Assembly (NCBI GenBank): GCA_023101725.1
Contig: JALJCO010007068.1
Location: 1-64,000, forward strand
Origin: Atherinomorus stipes
Lineage: Eukaryota > Chordata > Actinopteri > Atheriniformes > Atherinidae
DNA length: 64,000 bases
Direction of reading: 5' to 3'
In this document: piece by piece, positions 26,191 to 37,677 of the stretch
Layout: each line of letters starts with the position of its first letter
How positions within the stretch are numbered: position 1 is the first letter of the stretch
Made by a program: the position numbers and the translations under genes
Notes under the pieces: model-generated
Database searches by the model: none
Told to the model about the DNA's origin: nothing
Seen by the model: the letters and a program-made list of their open reading frames with translations, nothing else

Positions 26191-26770
26191 GTTGATATAA
26201 CGTAAAAAATAATGCTTAGAGTGCAAGTGACCAAATGGTGTTGGAGTAAAAGTTACTGGATAATTTTAGGATAAAGTGATAAAATTAGGAAGTTTTAAAA
26301 TGTTACAAAAACTCAGATTACTTCATTCAAACATGAATCAATCTCACTGCATCAACATGAAATACACAGGTTTATTGAATATGAATAATTTGTGTGAATT
26401 TAACTCAATTTTTAAAGTTGCTGCCGAATCAAATCACCTGTGTGCAACCACTGTCCACTGCTGAATTAAGTAAATCCAGCAGGTTCTTTTTTTTCAGTGT
26501 ACTTTGGTGTTCGTGACCCCCTGAAATTATCATGCAACCCACATGGGGGTCCCGACCCCCACTTTGAAAAGCACTGTGGCTCCGTCCCTCTGGACCTTCC
26601 TTCCTCTCAGATCTGTGGACTCAGTCATATCTTTTAAAAAGCAACTAAAGACACGTCTTTTTAAATTTACTTTTGATTAGTTTTATTTTGTGTGTCGATT
26701 TGCGTTTTACTGTGAAACACTGATTTTATCTTGAAAGGTGCTATATAAATAAAAAATGACTTACTTTCTT

Positions 26771-28149
26771 ATTATCCAATATGTGATTGTATCAGCGGGA
26801 GATCAGCGTTACATACAACAGCATGAAATTACCAGTAAACCACTGAAAGGACAACTGGACATCCAAAGCTGCCATGTTGGATGTTGGGTTCAGGGCTGGT
26901 GAGATTCCTCTGATGCTACAGATCAGAAACTTGACTTTGGGGAGTTTCAGCTGATTGGAAAGTTTAATAATCTGCTTCACACGGCCAGTTTATAGAATCT
27001 GTTGGGCAAGAGTCAGACGGTGCTGCTTGAACCCTTAACACAACCATCATGGGATGCATCACCATGGCTACATTTAAAAATGTCAGCAAAACTTTGTGTA
27101 TTTTAACACCTAACTCTGACATTTTCCTTGTTTTAACTTCAACCAAGTCCTTTTAATCCTAAACCTCCACATTCATCTCATAATCTTAAAAGCGACTCTC
27201 CTGAACTTTGGCAGGTTTTGCACTTTAACACCCTTATGAGGACTAATTCAGCATCCATCTGCCTCTTGTCTCTTCAGTTTCTGCAGGCAATAACAGTCAG
27301 ATGTTGACTCATCTCTTGCTCTGTCATTTACTTTCTTTATTTTCCTCGCTTCCTCCAATAATGTACTGCCAGGTTTCTTTTCTGTGTGCCCAAATCGGGT
27401 TGGTATCCAGTTGCCGGCATGGTGCTGTCAAGCAAAACGTAGCAGCGGCGTGTTGTCCTGGACTGGAAAAATAGTTATGAAGTATGATATCTCAGCCTCA
27501 GGCCGCTGCAAGCCGACAGCCGCAGGAATGTATTTAATAAATGTAGTAATGGCAGAGTCAGAAACACAGAGCTTTAGGGTAGGAAAGTTATATAACATTG
27601 CTTTGATGCAAAAAAACAAATATGTTTTGTTTAATTTTTTTTTTAAATTATAATATGAGAATTAATAAAGAAATAAGTTTCTGAAATAATGAAGTAAAAA
27701 TGGAGAAAAGGCATAAATAAATTAATAATAAATTATTTCTAAATAGAAGCAAATGGTAGAAAATGAATACATTTGAAAATTACAGCACATGAATTTACAC
27801 ATTATCATTATTTTTATTTTTCACTTTATCTTTGTAGCAGTTATTTGCACGTAACTTTACTCATTATGCAACTTGGGATCGTTTTTATTATTATCAGTAG
27901 CCTGAACTGCTTACTTCTAATTTGTTCATAGAAAAGGCTATGAGATGTCATATTTACCTGAATTATTCCATAGCTACAGTAGTAGGCTATTACATATTTA
28001 CTTCAAAGTTTTACTTCTAAATAAGCAGAGTGAGTTTACTTGGACTTATTTCACCGCATGAATTATACGCTGTTTAACTGGAGGTATTCAGCGGAATGTT
28101 CCTTTAAACCGTCTGCTGGGATTAACAACTTATATTTGGCAGAGGTGAG
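26771..28149 (+). other. Intergenic sequence upstream of epas1, no gene seen
   Basis: This is AT-rich unique-looking DNA that changes abruptly to GC-rich sequence near 28.15 kb. It is likely proximal regulatory sequence of epas1. No recognisable exon or repeat family could be delimited. Confidence 0.5.
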
Positions 28150-28685
28150 ATAAACTGTGGGTGGCTCGAGAAGCCCCCCCACACCTGCTCCACATCAGGG
28201 ACAAACAGGTAGGAGGTCGGAGCTCACCGGGGAGGGCGGGGCCGTTCCGCGGGGGGAGAGGCGGCTCCCGGCGGCGCCTCCAGCCAATCAGCTGCCTCGG
28301 TCGGCTGTCACCGAGCCAGCTGACGTTCAGGTCAGAGACCGAGCAGCTTCTGGGGGACTTCTCAGACCAGCGCGAGGTAAAGTTTGGAAACGCGGACCTG
28401 CGCGCGGCTTCCGTCGACAGCAGCAGCAGCGGCGGCCACTTCCAGCTCGCGTGGAGTGTTTAGTGCGCTTTTTCTGCGGGTGCGAGGCTGTACAATCCTC
28501 GGCAGTGTTCTGAGACTGTACGGCCCCCCCTCCCAGCCTGGACGGTCTCCCCCAGACCAGGACTCATCTGAACGGTTCTCAGGCTCATAACTCCTCCAGA
28601 CCTGCGCACTTTGGTTTCTAACCGGCACTTTTGAAAACTTCTCTGAAGTTGGACTTAACTGAGACTGAGAGGTGCAACATAAAGA
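28150..28685 (+). promoter_or_regulatory. epas1: epas1 CpG-rich promoter and 5'UTR
   Basis: A sharply bounded GC- and CpG-rich block interrupts AT-rich flanks. It includes GGGAGGGCGGGGCCG (GC-box-like), a CCAAT motif at 28284-28288 inside GCCAATCAGC, and GCGTGG near 28449. No TATA box is obvious, as expected for a CpG-island promoter. From 28160 to the start codon at 28686 there is no upstream ATG on the + strand, so the first ATG is the epas1 start. The exact transcription start is not visible. The downstream part, at least from 28486, must be in the mRNA if the IRE is functional. Confidence 0.7.
28486..28525 (+). promoter_or_regulatory. epas1: Iron-responsive element (IRE) in the epas1 5'UTR
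   Basis: The 6-base loop CAGTGT (28503-28508) caps an upper stem in which C28498-T99-C500 pairs with G12-A13-G14 (28512-28514), and G501-G502 pair with C10 and U09. The unpaired U at 28511 is the extra 3'-side bulge described for the EPAS1 IRE. The bulged C at 28497 sits five bases before the loop, as the IRE consensus demands. The lower stem GTACAAT/ACTGTAC has one A-C mismatch and extends by GGC/GCC. In mammals this element binds IRP1, mainly, and lowers HIF-2 alpha translation under low iron. It lies 160 bases before the start codon. HIF1A lacks it, so it also supports the gene call. Confidence 0.93.
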
Positions 28686-28711
28686 ATGACGGCGGAGAAG
28701 GAGAAGAAGAG
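28686..28711 (+). CDS. epas1: epas1 (HIF-2 alpha) coding exon 1
   Basis: This start-codon exon encodes MTAEKEKK plus two bases of an Arg codon, then donor AG/gtaaga at 28712. The protein start matches the EPAS1 type (human MTADKEKKR), not HIF1A, which begins with a different and longer leader. ATG 28686 is chosen because it is the first ATG after the GC-rich leader and gives the right phase to join exon 2 (26 nt; Arg9 split 2+1). The product is the oxygen-regulated alpha subunit that pairs with ARNT and binds RCGTG hypoxia-response elements. Confidence 0.93.
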
Positions 28712-31700
28712 GTAAGACGACAGATTTCTGCTTTTTATACAAAAAGCTTTTATTTAGCGGAATAAGTGAGACAAGCAGAGACCTGTTGCTTCAGCGCGCG
28801 CGCTGGTTTAAAGCTTTTCTGCAGCTTCAAAAGCTTATGTTATTTAACGTTTGCAGGTAAGTCGGACTGCGGTGCTTTAGCATGGAATATTATATATTTA
28901 ACAAGATTTAACTTGGGTTTCCATGGTGATTAACAAAATTTTGGACATTTTAAATTGTAATTTGGTTATTCCGTTTTGGGTATATCATTAATTTATTTAA
29001 CTTTTTTTTTTATTTTACAGCGTAAGAATTAAAAAGGGGCAAAAAAAAAAAAAAAATCATTTACGGCTTTACAAGCTGAGAACTTGTTAACACATCTCTG
29101 ACTTTCCCCTGATGGCGCGAGTCGACATGACTCAGTTGGCCTAGTGGTTTATATCTTGGTAATATATTTATTACATATTTTTATGGCAGCTGCGGTTTCC
29201 CAGCACGAGACTCCCCTTTCCTGCAGGTCTCCAAAAACCGCAGACTGCCGACAGGATGCTCTGCAGACTGTTAATCACAGAAGCAGATTTGCACGGTTTA
29301 CTTCTGAAATAACTAATATGTGTAACACCTCCATGAGGTTTTGTGCTGTTCTGGACGAGAACGCAGCACTTAACAGATATAATCTACATTACTGACCCTT
29401 GACCCTGATTTAGTTGAAGCCAGCCCGTCAATATGGGACAATCACCAGTCAGTCATTGCAGCAGATATGAAACAGCCTGCTCAGGAAACTTCCAGAAGTT
29501 CTGGTGTCAGTGGTTCCCTGTGCAGATTACTACTGGTGTAATCAGCACCTGGATTTCTGCCAGGGCTCAAACGGTTGTTGCATTTTTCTATTGTGAAATA
29601 ATTGACTACATTCATGCAGCAAGGAGGTATTTATGTTATATAATGTGTCCTGAAACCACTTAATTTTTCTTTACATCATTCATCTGGAGAGAAAATGAAA
29701 GCAGAGATCCGAGGCCTCGTGCATTTGTTTTTCTTTTGTACAAATGTTGGAGCTGTCTTCTCTTCTGCTTGTTAATTGTTCACTGATGCTGATGAGGCCT
29801 AATGTTGCGTAATAATCTTTACTGGTTCGAGCCTGTCTTGGTTTGTGTGCCCACAACAGCCTCTTTAATCACAACTGTCAGACAGAATAAACATTTTACC
29901 TGTGAAAACAAAACCAGAGAAACTTCATTTATTGGGTTTCTTTGTTCTCATCAGTAAAATCATGCAAAATGTTTCAGTCCAGGCAGAAAAAGAAGAAATC
30001 CCTGCTGGTTTTTCAGAGATGAGATGAAACGAGTCTTTAATTTACACCCGCTTGGAGAGGAAAATTAATTTCAATCAGCTGTTTTGCCTTTTGCCTGCCG
30101 CCGTCTTGTCTGTCCAGTCCGACCCTGTGGCTCTCTTCTGTTACCAAACAGGAACAGAGCAGGTATTTAGTATTTAGAGGAACACCGGAGGGCCCGTGAT
30201 GGCTGAAAGCGAGTCAAACACAGAGACGGAGATAAAAAAAAATGGACTTCAGGAGATGCGTTTCCTCCTCACTGGAAACCTATCGGCCATTTTAGGGAAG
30301 GAGACCTCTGGCAAGTGTGTCCCTGGCAGGCTGCAGATGATAAGGGTGTGTGTGAGTGTGTGTGCTGACTGGTTTTTGTGCCCCCCCTACTTGTTGATGT
30401 GTTGTGTTTGTGTTTCACAGTAGCTCATTGTAGCTGCTGCTGGCTTGAAGTCATAATTGCTCTGATAAGTTGTGTGATTCATGACAGTTGCCTGGCAAAC
30501 GCAGCCGGTTTAGCCAGTGAATGTTTTGGTTTGCTTTTCTGGGACTGATCCCTCATTTCTCACCATATATAAAGACGCCCTGCGTGCATAACACTTTTCA
30601 CGGCTAAATGGGAGAAAATAAGCTGCATTTAAATCTGTTTATGACAAATTATGACAAAAATGACCTTGCATGCCAAATATTTTATCATTAAAATGAGCAA
30701 TAATTTGGTGAATAAAAGCCTTTGAAGAAGAGAAAATCTGTTTTTTATGAGGGCAGCAGAAAATAATTACTTTATTATTCACTAACTAACATCTCCATTC
30801 AGTCATGAATCAGTCTTTCCTGCTACTTATTGCTGCTCAGGCTGCCTAAATGTTTTTAAACCACAAATGAGAAATTTTAAGAGGGATTTAGGAATAGATA
30901 GATTAGAAATAAAATGTAACTTACTGTAATAATGGGGATCTTAGCTGTTCAGATGCTTTTATATGACTCAGAAATATATACATTTTTTTATAACAAAAAA
31001 CAAAACCATAAATTATTCATGCTGGAAAAATTGTGGCATTTTTACTTGACAAAACAAATGAGAGTATTTGAATAAAACTGCATGTAAAAAAAGGCAAAGA
31101 TTAAAAGAAATAAAAGAAATGATTAATTTTGAAATGGATTAAATGACTTGGATTAAAAATTAAGTAATAAGCAATCTAAAAAATTATATATTAGGTGTTT
31201 TTTAGGATGAATTATCCAAGAAATATGTGAAACTGATGGAATGAAGCAGAAAAAACACATCAGTGGTGGTTCAAAGTAAAGAATCAGTGTTGATTTTGTT
31301 TGCTGCACGTTGGCGAGATGGATCTTTGGGAAGATGCGCATTTAAATTAGAAGAAAATTGCACATTAATACCTGATTACATAAATCCATTTGGTTAGATG
31401 TGCTTCTCCATTTGCACCTAAACGCAGCATCTCCTGTTAAAGTGGATCCAGTCTGGTCCACATTCATCTTGTCGCACGCGCTGGGATCAGCCTGAGGATG
31501 AGCACCTGGTGTTATCAGGTGGCGTCCTGTCCCAGCTGCAACATATCGGCGGTGTTTGTCACATTACCGCCCTGCTGCTGACTCCATTAAACGGCTTTAT
31601 TTTTACATGTTGGCTGACTGACACCAGAAATAAGCGGCAGGCGTGAGAGAAACTCCTCTCGCTTCGCTCAGCATGTGATTCTACTGGAAACAATGTCCAA

Positions 31701-32671
31701 AGGTCGGAGTCTAGGGCAGCTGCCTGGCAGATATGCTCCAGGGTCCGTATGACTCTGTATTACAGTCTGACGTTAGTGTAAATGATAGTAAATAACTAGT
31801 TAGGAGTATTTCAGCTAAATTAAAAGAAAGATGAGACCTTGTTGAGCATTATGGTGACATTTCCCATAGATTTAAGCAATAAGGTGCTTTTTAATGAGAA
31901 GTTGTTGCACAGTGTTCCTGACTGAGCTTGTTTTCTTCTGTTGGGAGAAAACTGTCCCGCATTGATCTGTGGTTTAAAATGACATTGTTGCATCTTTGTG
32001 TCCCGCTCTGTCTCACCTCTGTCCCTAAAGGAGAAGGGAGGGAGACGAGTTGTCAAGTTCAAGTACAAGCTCACAGAGAGGGAAATCAGAGCGCTGCAAA
32101 AAAAAAAAAGTAGATGACCGAGTTCACGGTTGCATGAAGCAACACGAATCTGGGATTTAAAGATGAAGGAGGAACATGCTCCGCTGTGGCGACAGGCTCT
32201 GTCAACTCAGCATTTAGCAGCCGAGGTTGGCACAGCGCCGCCAGGCCTCCTTTGTGCGCTAACCCCCGGCCGGTCCAGCCCTCCCACACAACCACAACAT
32301 CACGCCACTTCCAGCAGCTGCTCAACCTGTTCCGTGCAGGGCCGGGAATGCAGCTCTGAGTGGATTTACTGTGTCTTAAACACAACATTAAGTTAGATTA
32401 ATGTGCTGTTTTCCCAGCCGGGGGCTGATGAAGTAGCTGGACTCCAGCGCTGAGCCTCAGGCAGGATGGAGGCGCCGCTTCTTCAGAGCTTTTCATTTTC
32501 AGGAAAAAGTTTTGTACCTTTCACTTCACAAAAAACTGTTGATATGGTTGCTTACATATTTCCCTCTGAAGACTTGTTTTCCTTTTTTCTTGACTTTTAT
32601 TTATTATGGCTCAGATCAGATCACGTTGAAAGTGCCCAGTTTATCACTATAAGTGTGCAGAATTCTCTAAA

Positions 32672-32882
32672 TCAGGGTGCCAAAGTCCAGTTCTCAAGAG
32701 CTATTATGCTGCACACTTTGGTTGCATCCTTTCTACAACACACCTGGATCATGTTACCAGGCCTCTGCAGGGCTGAATCACATGTGCATGAGGGGATTTG
32801 CCATTTGATTCAGGTGTGTTGGAGAAGGTATGCTCTAAAAACTGCAGGATAGTAACTCTCAAGGAACGGACTTGGCCCTGCT
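32672..32882. repeat. Copy of the CAGGGGTG-ended hAT-type MITE family
   Basis: It contains GTGCCAAAGTCCAGTTCTCAAG, CAGGTGTGTTGGAGAAGG, AAAAACTGCAGGATAGTAACTC and GGAACGGACTTGG in the family order. It is diverged at both ends, with no TSD assigned. Confidence 0.6.
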
Positions 32883-33023
32883 TCAAATGGTAAAAAATAT
32901 TTTTTTCAGATGGACCAAAAAAGAACTTCATATTTTCTTATTTCGCAGCTGAAAACTTTTGTACTTTAAATATGAATAAAACATATTTGCTGAGAGCCAC
33001 AATCCTAAAAGTTTTCTATGTAA

Positions 33024-33160
33024 CTCTGGTCCAACACACCTGTCTTAAATTAGACTAATCCATATGAAGCTGATTCATTCATTGGAGTCAGGTTTGTTGG
33101 AGCAAAGGTACCTTGAAAACCTGCAGGATTACAGCTCTTGTAGGACTGACTTGAGTAATC
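33024..33160. repeat. Partial copy of the same hAT-type MITE family
   Basis: It includes GGTCCAACACACCTGTCTTAA, GAGTCAGGTTTGTTGGAGCAAAGG and AAACCTGCAGGATTACAGCTC. It is shorter than the copy ~150 bp upstream and in the same order. Confidence 0.55.
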
Positions 33161-34644
33161 GAACAGTAATGTGGCCAAATCCACGCTAACGTTAGCATTA
33201 AGCATCCAGTCAAACTATACAAGAACAACCACCAACTGCTTTACATCACATCCCTTTCACTTGCAGTGGTCGGTTAGATACTTTATAGGTTGTCATGTTG
33301 TAATGTCGCCTATAACATCATAATCCTGCATCTGTGAACATAACTGTAGTTACAGTAAGCTAACAGCTTCTTGAAGAAATGCTTGTTATGCTATTATCTG
33401 CACTGGAGATTAAAGTGACAGTAAATGTCATTTCGATGATTCGCAGCCATTTACTGCAACCAAACAGTAAATTCACTGGAAGATGCAAATTTCCTCTGGA
33501 GAGTTTCCTTGTGCACGAGTATGAGATGAGCGTGTTACTTGTGAGGAGTGTGTGTGAGGAGAGTATAAGGGAAAGTAGGAGTGTTTGCCACTGGGAAAAA
33601 CAGTTAGGGGCGGGGCTTACAGTTTAAACTAAACTGTTCTCCTCACTCATGGTTTGAAAATGTGTAAAATCGGGTAAAGCGCCTTTAACAAGTTATTGAA
33701 GAGTTTTCTTTGCTCTGGATCAGACTGTGGTCCTGGTTTTCCCTCAGGTAACAGGTGATCCTGCAGCCAGAACAGTGTGTTCAACCTGACTGCAGTCTTT
33801 TTATACTTCACCCTGAAGTCTCCGGCATCTCTCCTTCAGCATTATGTCATCTGCATTCAGCCTCCAGCGTGCCAACATGCCCGATGAGAAAAAGTGAATA
33901 GGTTTTTAAGCTTGTCTCCTCGGGAACACTGCGTTTCTTCCTTATTGGTGATTAATTCAGATGTTTCCCGCTCGGGATCAGTTTGACCTGTAATGACTCC
34001 TGAGCTGAACTTTGTCACACATATCAAGTCTGAATCAGATTTATTGTCTCCCATAAAGAGAGAAGGACACAAAACTAGCTTTCAGTATTTTAGATATTTA
34101 TCTGCGTTTTTACTTCTTATTTGTCCCTTTTTTCTTTCACTCTCCAGCTGAGATCCTGCTGAGCAAACGCCAGCAACTCTAAAGGCCACTTGAGTTTGTT
34201 TGTCAGGTCTGAGTGTGTGTGGTTAAGAGTTCATGTATTTTGAGACTCCAGCTTTTGTTTGGAGTTGAAATCCCTTATTGAGTTTGCCTAACACACGTGA
34301 GAGGAGGATGAGGAGGGAAAGGCAGGACAATAGAAGCGGAGCAGAAAGGAGCGAAGGAGCAGAGAGGGATGGGATTTGGCTTTTTACGCAGATGAATGAT
34401 GCAGTTTGTTTCCCAGCTGAGACTCATCAGGTTTATTGTGGAGAAAGAGATGGAGGGAGAAAGACGGACTGAAAGTTTAGCTGCTGAGAGGAGTTAAAGT
34501 TCTGGACGCAGCGTTTAAAACATGTCCTCTGACAGATCAGTGTCTGTGTATGAAATATTCAGGCTTTTCCCTGACGACACCACCATATTTGTTTCTCTTC
34601 ATAACAACTGAAGAAGAGGAGCTGCTGGTTTTTATGCTCAGAAC

Positions 34645-35792
34645 TAGGGATGCACGATATTGGAATTTTGGCCGATATCTGATATGCTGATATTTTACAA
34701 CTCATGTGGCAGATAACCAATATCGATACTGACATTAAAGCTGAAAAAAAAAAAAAAAAAGGTATAGCTAGGGATGGGCGATAATTTATATGTGCGATAT
34801 ATCGTAAAGAAATTCCAAATAAATTTGAATTTATGTTTTTATCGTGAGATGACAATTTATCAGGTTGTATTTCCAGTTGCACTACTTTGGTCTTTTAATA
34901 AGCCAAGTTGTTTTGCTGTTTGCATCGTTTGAATTAATGTGGAATTTGGTCTCTCATATTTCAGACTTGTTTGAGTGGTGTCACTACAGTTTTGCAATGC
35001 AGGTGCTCTACTTGAACTTAATTGATATAGTGGCTTCTGGTATTTTGTAGGGCTTTCAAGACAGAATTTAGTGACAGATTTGTAATACAAAATATTTTGC
35101 TGATAGTTTTTATCGCCACTTATCGTTACCGTGATAAATAAGAGAAATTATCGTGATACATTTTTTAGTCCATATCGCCCATCCCTAGTCATAGCAAGTA
35201 GCGGTTTTCTTATTTGTTTCCAACACTTTGAAAAATATGGGTGGGAAAAAATATTGATACACTAAAATATCGCAATAGTTTCATATGCCACTATCAAATC
35301 GATATTTAAAAACGCAATATTGATCAATGTTAATAACGAAATCTCGCGATATTTCATCATTCAGTTACAAAATCTCACAATATTTTATTTTTAAATGTCA
35401 ATATTTCAACATATGAAGAAATCGCAAAATTTTTGTGAATTCTCACGAAATTTCGTAATAGAATGATGAAATATCACAAGACTTTGTTAGTAAAATAGAT
35501 TGATACCGCATTTTTAAATGTCAATGTGATATCAGCATCTGAAAATATCGCAATATTTTTAGTGTGTTGATATATTTTCCCCATGTCTTTAGAAATTTTA
35601 AAGTCTGTTAAAAAAGAAGTTTTTGAAGAGGAAGAAGAAGTTTTTTCTTTTTTTTTTTTTAGACTTTAGAAACAGCGGGCTGATCGGTTAAATATTGGTT
35701 AAATATCAGTGGGGTGGCCAACGTCTGATACTCAGTTTTAAGGCCGATATAGGCCGCTACCGACAGGGGGATGATTATATCATGCATCCCTA
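34645..35792. mobile_element. hAT-type MITE (TAGGGATGCA ends) with an 8-bp target duplication
   Basis: The ends TAGGGATGCACGATAT and ATCATGCATCCCTA are inverted. Flanks CTCAGAAC (34637-34644) and CTCAGAAA (35793-35800) match at 7 of 8, the hAT signature. The interior is rich in GATAT, AATATCG and CCGATAT motifs. A second MITE at 34769-35187 is nested inside. Related sequence occurs at about 2500-2655 and 54100-54430. There is no transposase. Confidence 0.85.
34769..35187 (-). mobile_element. hAT-type MITE, TAGGGATGGGCGATA family, nested copy
   Basis: Left end TAGGGATGGGCGATA and right end TATCGCCCATCCCTA. It is the same family as 49501-49929 but in the opposite orientation; they share AAATTATCGTGATA, TTTTGCAATGCAGGTGC and GCTGATAGTTTTTATCG. 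Flanking 8-mers (GGTATAGC and GTCATAGC) agree at 6 of 8. It lies within a second hAT-type MITE. Confidence 0.82.
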
Positions 35793-36427
35793 CTCAGAAA
35801 AGTAAAGTAAATGAGAAAAATACAACTATTAATCCTGAATGAAACTGTCGGATTGGCAAAGAGAGAGAGATTTCTTTTTAGATAAACAGTGAAAGAAAAT
35901 CTTCAGAAATCAAAGCCGTGTTTTTATTGTCACATGAACCTGTTGGTGAGGCCCCGCGGACTCCTGAGGCTCCTGGTCAGCTTCCTGTTGGGCGAGGGGA
36001 ACCAGCAGGTGGTCTGGGAACCCTCTCTCTGCATCTTTGTTATTTTTATCTCCCTCGTTCTCACCTGCCCACACCTCCCCCTTCCTTCAACCTTTCCGTC
36101 TTTGTTTTCTCACTTCTGTCCTTCTCTGCTCGTATCACAATGTCTCACGTTCATCCTGGACTCCCGACTGTGCCGTTTGCCCTCGCTCACTTTGTTGTTG
36201 TTGCCTCCCCTGCTCCTCCGGACCAATCCGCTCTCTCCGTCAGAACTCTGTCTGCTTGCCATTTCCTTTTTCCCGTCCGCCAGCTCCCCTTCTTCCGCTT
36301 CCTCTGCTACTGAACGGGCCCGGCTCCACGATCCGCTGTGTGTCACCTGGCTAGGCTCCATCCCCCCCCCCTCTTCAGTGTGACCGGGACAGGTTTCCAT
36401 CTTGATTCTGAAGAAGATTTACATATA
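35793..36427 (+). other. epas1 intron 1 segment, no gene seen
   Basis: It contains a long C/T-rich stretch (about 36040-36380) that opens long frames on both strands by composition. I see no protein family in them. Confidence 0.6.
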
Positions 36428-37677
36428 CAGTCGTCCTCACAATTATTTATACCCTCCAATTAAAGAAAAGGCCAGATTCACAACAGTAATTCAAATAAAA
36501 AGAAACTAAAGAAACTAATAATAAATAAAAATTTACAAAATTAGAATTTAGTAAATAAATTACTTTTGAATTGAGTTATAAAAAAAAATAAAGAAAACTA
36601 TCCGAGACACATTAGAGCAGCTTTCCCATTAACAGTGAACAGACATACCTGTCAACAGGTGCAGACGTCTGATTGGACGTTACAGAAAACACTTGATTGC
36701 TTGTAGTGATTGCCTCAAAGTGTTGCTCAACATTTCCCCATCATGCTTGTTTACTGTTTTTCTTAAGAGTATGTTTAATATTTCTTTCAAACCCCAATTC
36801 AAAATCAGTGTCATGATTTTCATTGAATTTTTATTTATTATTACTTTTGTCAATTTCATCTTATTTCACTGACAGCATTTTTTTCCTTCTTTAATTTGAA
36901 AGTATGAATAATTTGAGGACGACTGTCTGAAAGGCTGTGTGCAACGATGGCGACATCTCCAGGCTGCATAAAACAGCAGATGGTCCTCAGAGTTTTCATC
37001 CCTAATTGAAGAATTTTTTTTTTTTTTTTCTTTTTAATTTCATTTTATTTCACTGACAGCATTTTTTTTCCTTCTTCAATTTGAAAGTCTGAATAATTTT
37101 GAGGACGACTGTCTGAAAGGCTGTGTGCAACGATGGACGACATCTCCCCAGGCTGTCATAAATCACAGCAGATACGGTCCTCAGAGTTATTCATACCCTC
37201 TAATTGAAGAAAAGGTTAAATTGACAATAATAATTCAGATAAGAAAGTAGAGGAACTAATAATAACTAAAAATGTACAAAAATATAATTTAGTGAAATTA
37301 ATTAGTGCTTTTTAATGGTGGTTGAAAATAATGTTTTTAAAAAACCAACCAACCAAAATTATACCAGACACATTAGAGCACCTTTCCCACGAACATGGAC
37401 CAAAACACCTGTCAGCAGGGTCTGAACATTACAGAAAACACCTGACTGCAGTGATTGCCTTAAAGGATTGCACAACAAAATTTAAGCTTCAGAGACCTGT
37501 TATGCTTCTTGACTTGTGTTTTTTTTTTTTTAATAGTTTTGTTGAACTACAATTTAAAGTCAATGTCATGATTTCCATAGAATTTTTGTTTATTACTTTT
37601 GTTAATGTCATCTTATTTTATTGGCAGCTGATTTTTTTCCTTCTTTAACTGGAGGGAATAATTTTGAGGATGACTGT
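36428..37677. repeat. Cluster of GAGGACGACTG-type MITEs with tandem duplication of element and flank
   Basis: The first copy runs 36428-36925 (CAGTCGTCCTCA ... GAGGACGACTG). The flank CTGAAAGGCTGTGTGCAACGATGG and the following ~70 bases occur at 36926 and again at about 37108. A truncated copy of the MITE 3' end (CACTGACAGCATTTTTTTTCC ... GAGGACGACTG) lies in between. A further copy runs from about 37180 to GAGGATGACTG at 37672. The duplicated flank shows that a segment, and not only the transposon, was copied. Confidence 0.7.

Larger units (their letters stand above)
24955..26576. mobile_element. hAT-type element nested in the LINE
   Basis: The ends CAGTGGTTTTCAAACCTTTTT and GACCCCCACTTTGAAAAGCACTG are inverted and have the CAGTGGTTxTCAA form of Charlie-like hAT elements. 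The GACCCCC-rich interior near the right end is also typical. The 8-bp flanks do not match, consistent with later loss of LINE sequence at the junction. The interior has a tRNA-like segment, a MITE copy and no intact transposase. Confidence 0.65.
24670..26770 (+). mobile_element. L2-like LINE 3' end, interrupted by a hAT-type insertion
   Basis: The left block (24670-24954) carries the C-terminal ORF2 signature in mixed frames: LVLTHRAVNNQVPVCIRGLL and QPHVPSRSLIS. The right block (26577-26680) continues with APSLWTFLPLRSVDSVISFK, then KQLKTRLFKFTFD and a TAG stop. A 3' tail with GAAAGGTGCTATATAAATAAA follows, typical of L2-type fish LINEs. The two blocks are co-linear parts of one LINE, separated by about 1.6 kb of inserted DNA. 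About 30 codons between them appear missing. It is 5' truncated. Confidence 0.75.
28712..34644 (+). other. epas1 intron 1, proximal part
   Basis: This is mostly unique-looking sequence. A less AT-rich patch at about 31430-31700 (with GCACCTGGTGTTATCAGGTGGC, an inverted E-box-like motif) stands out as a candidate conserved non-coding element. MITE copies lie at 32672 and 33024. A purine-rich stretch lies at 34295-34480. No exon was recognised. Confidence 0.55.

Noticed and set aside
35889..36400. Overlapping long open frames on both strands
   Set aside because: The C/T-rich composition removes stop codons; the proteins are Leu/Pro/Ser-rich without domain resemblance and overlap each other.
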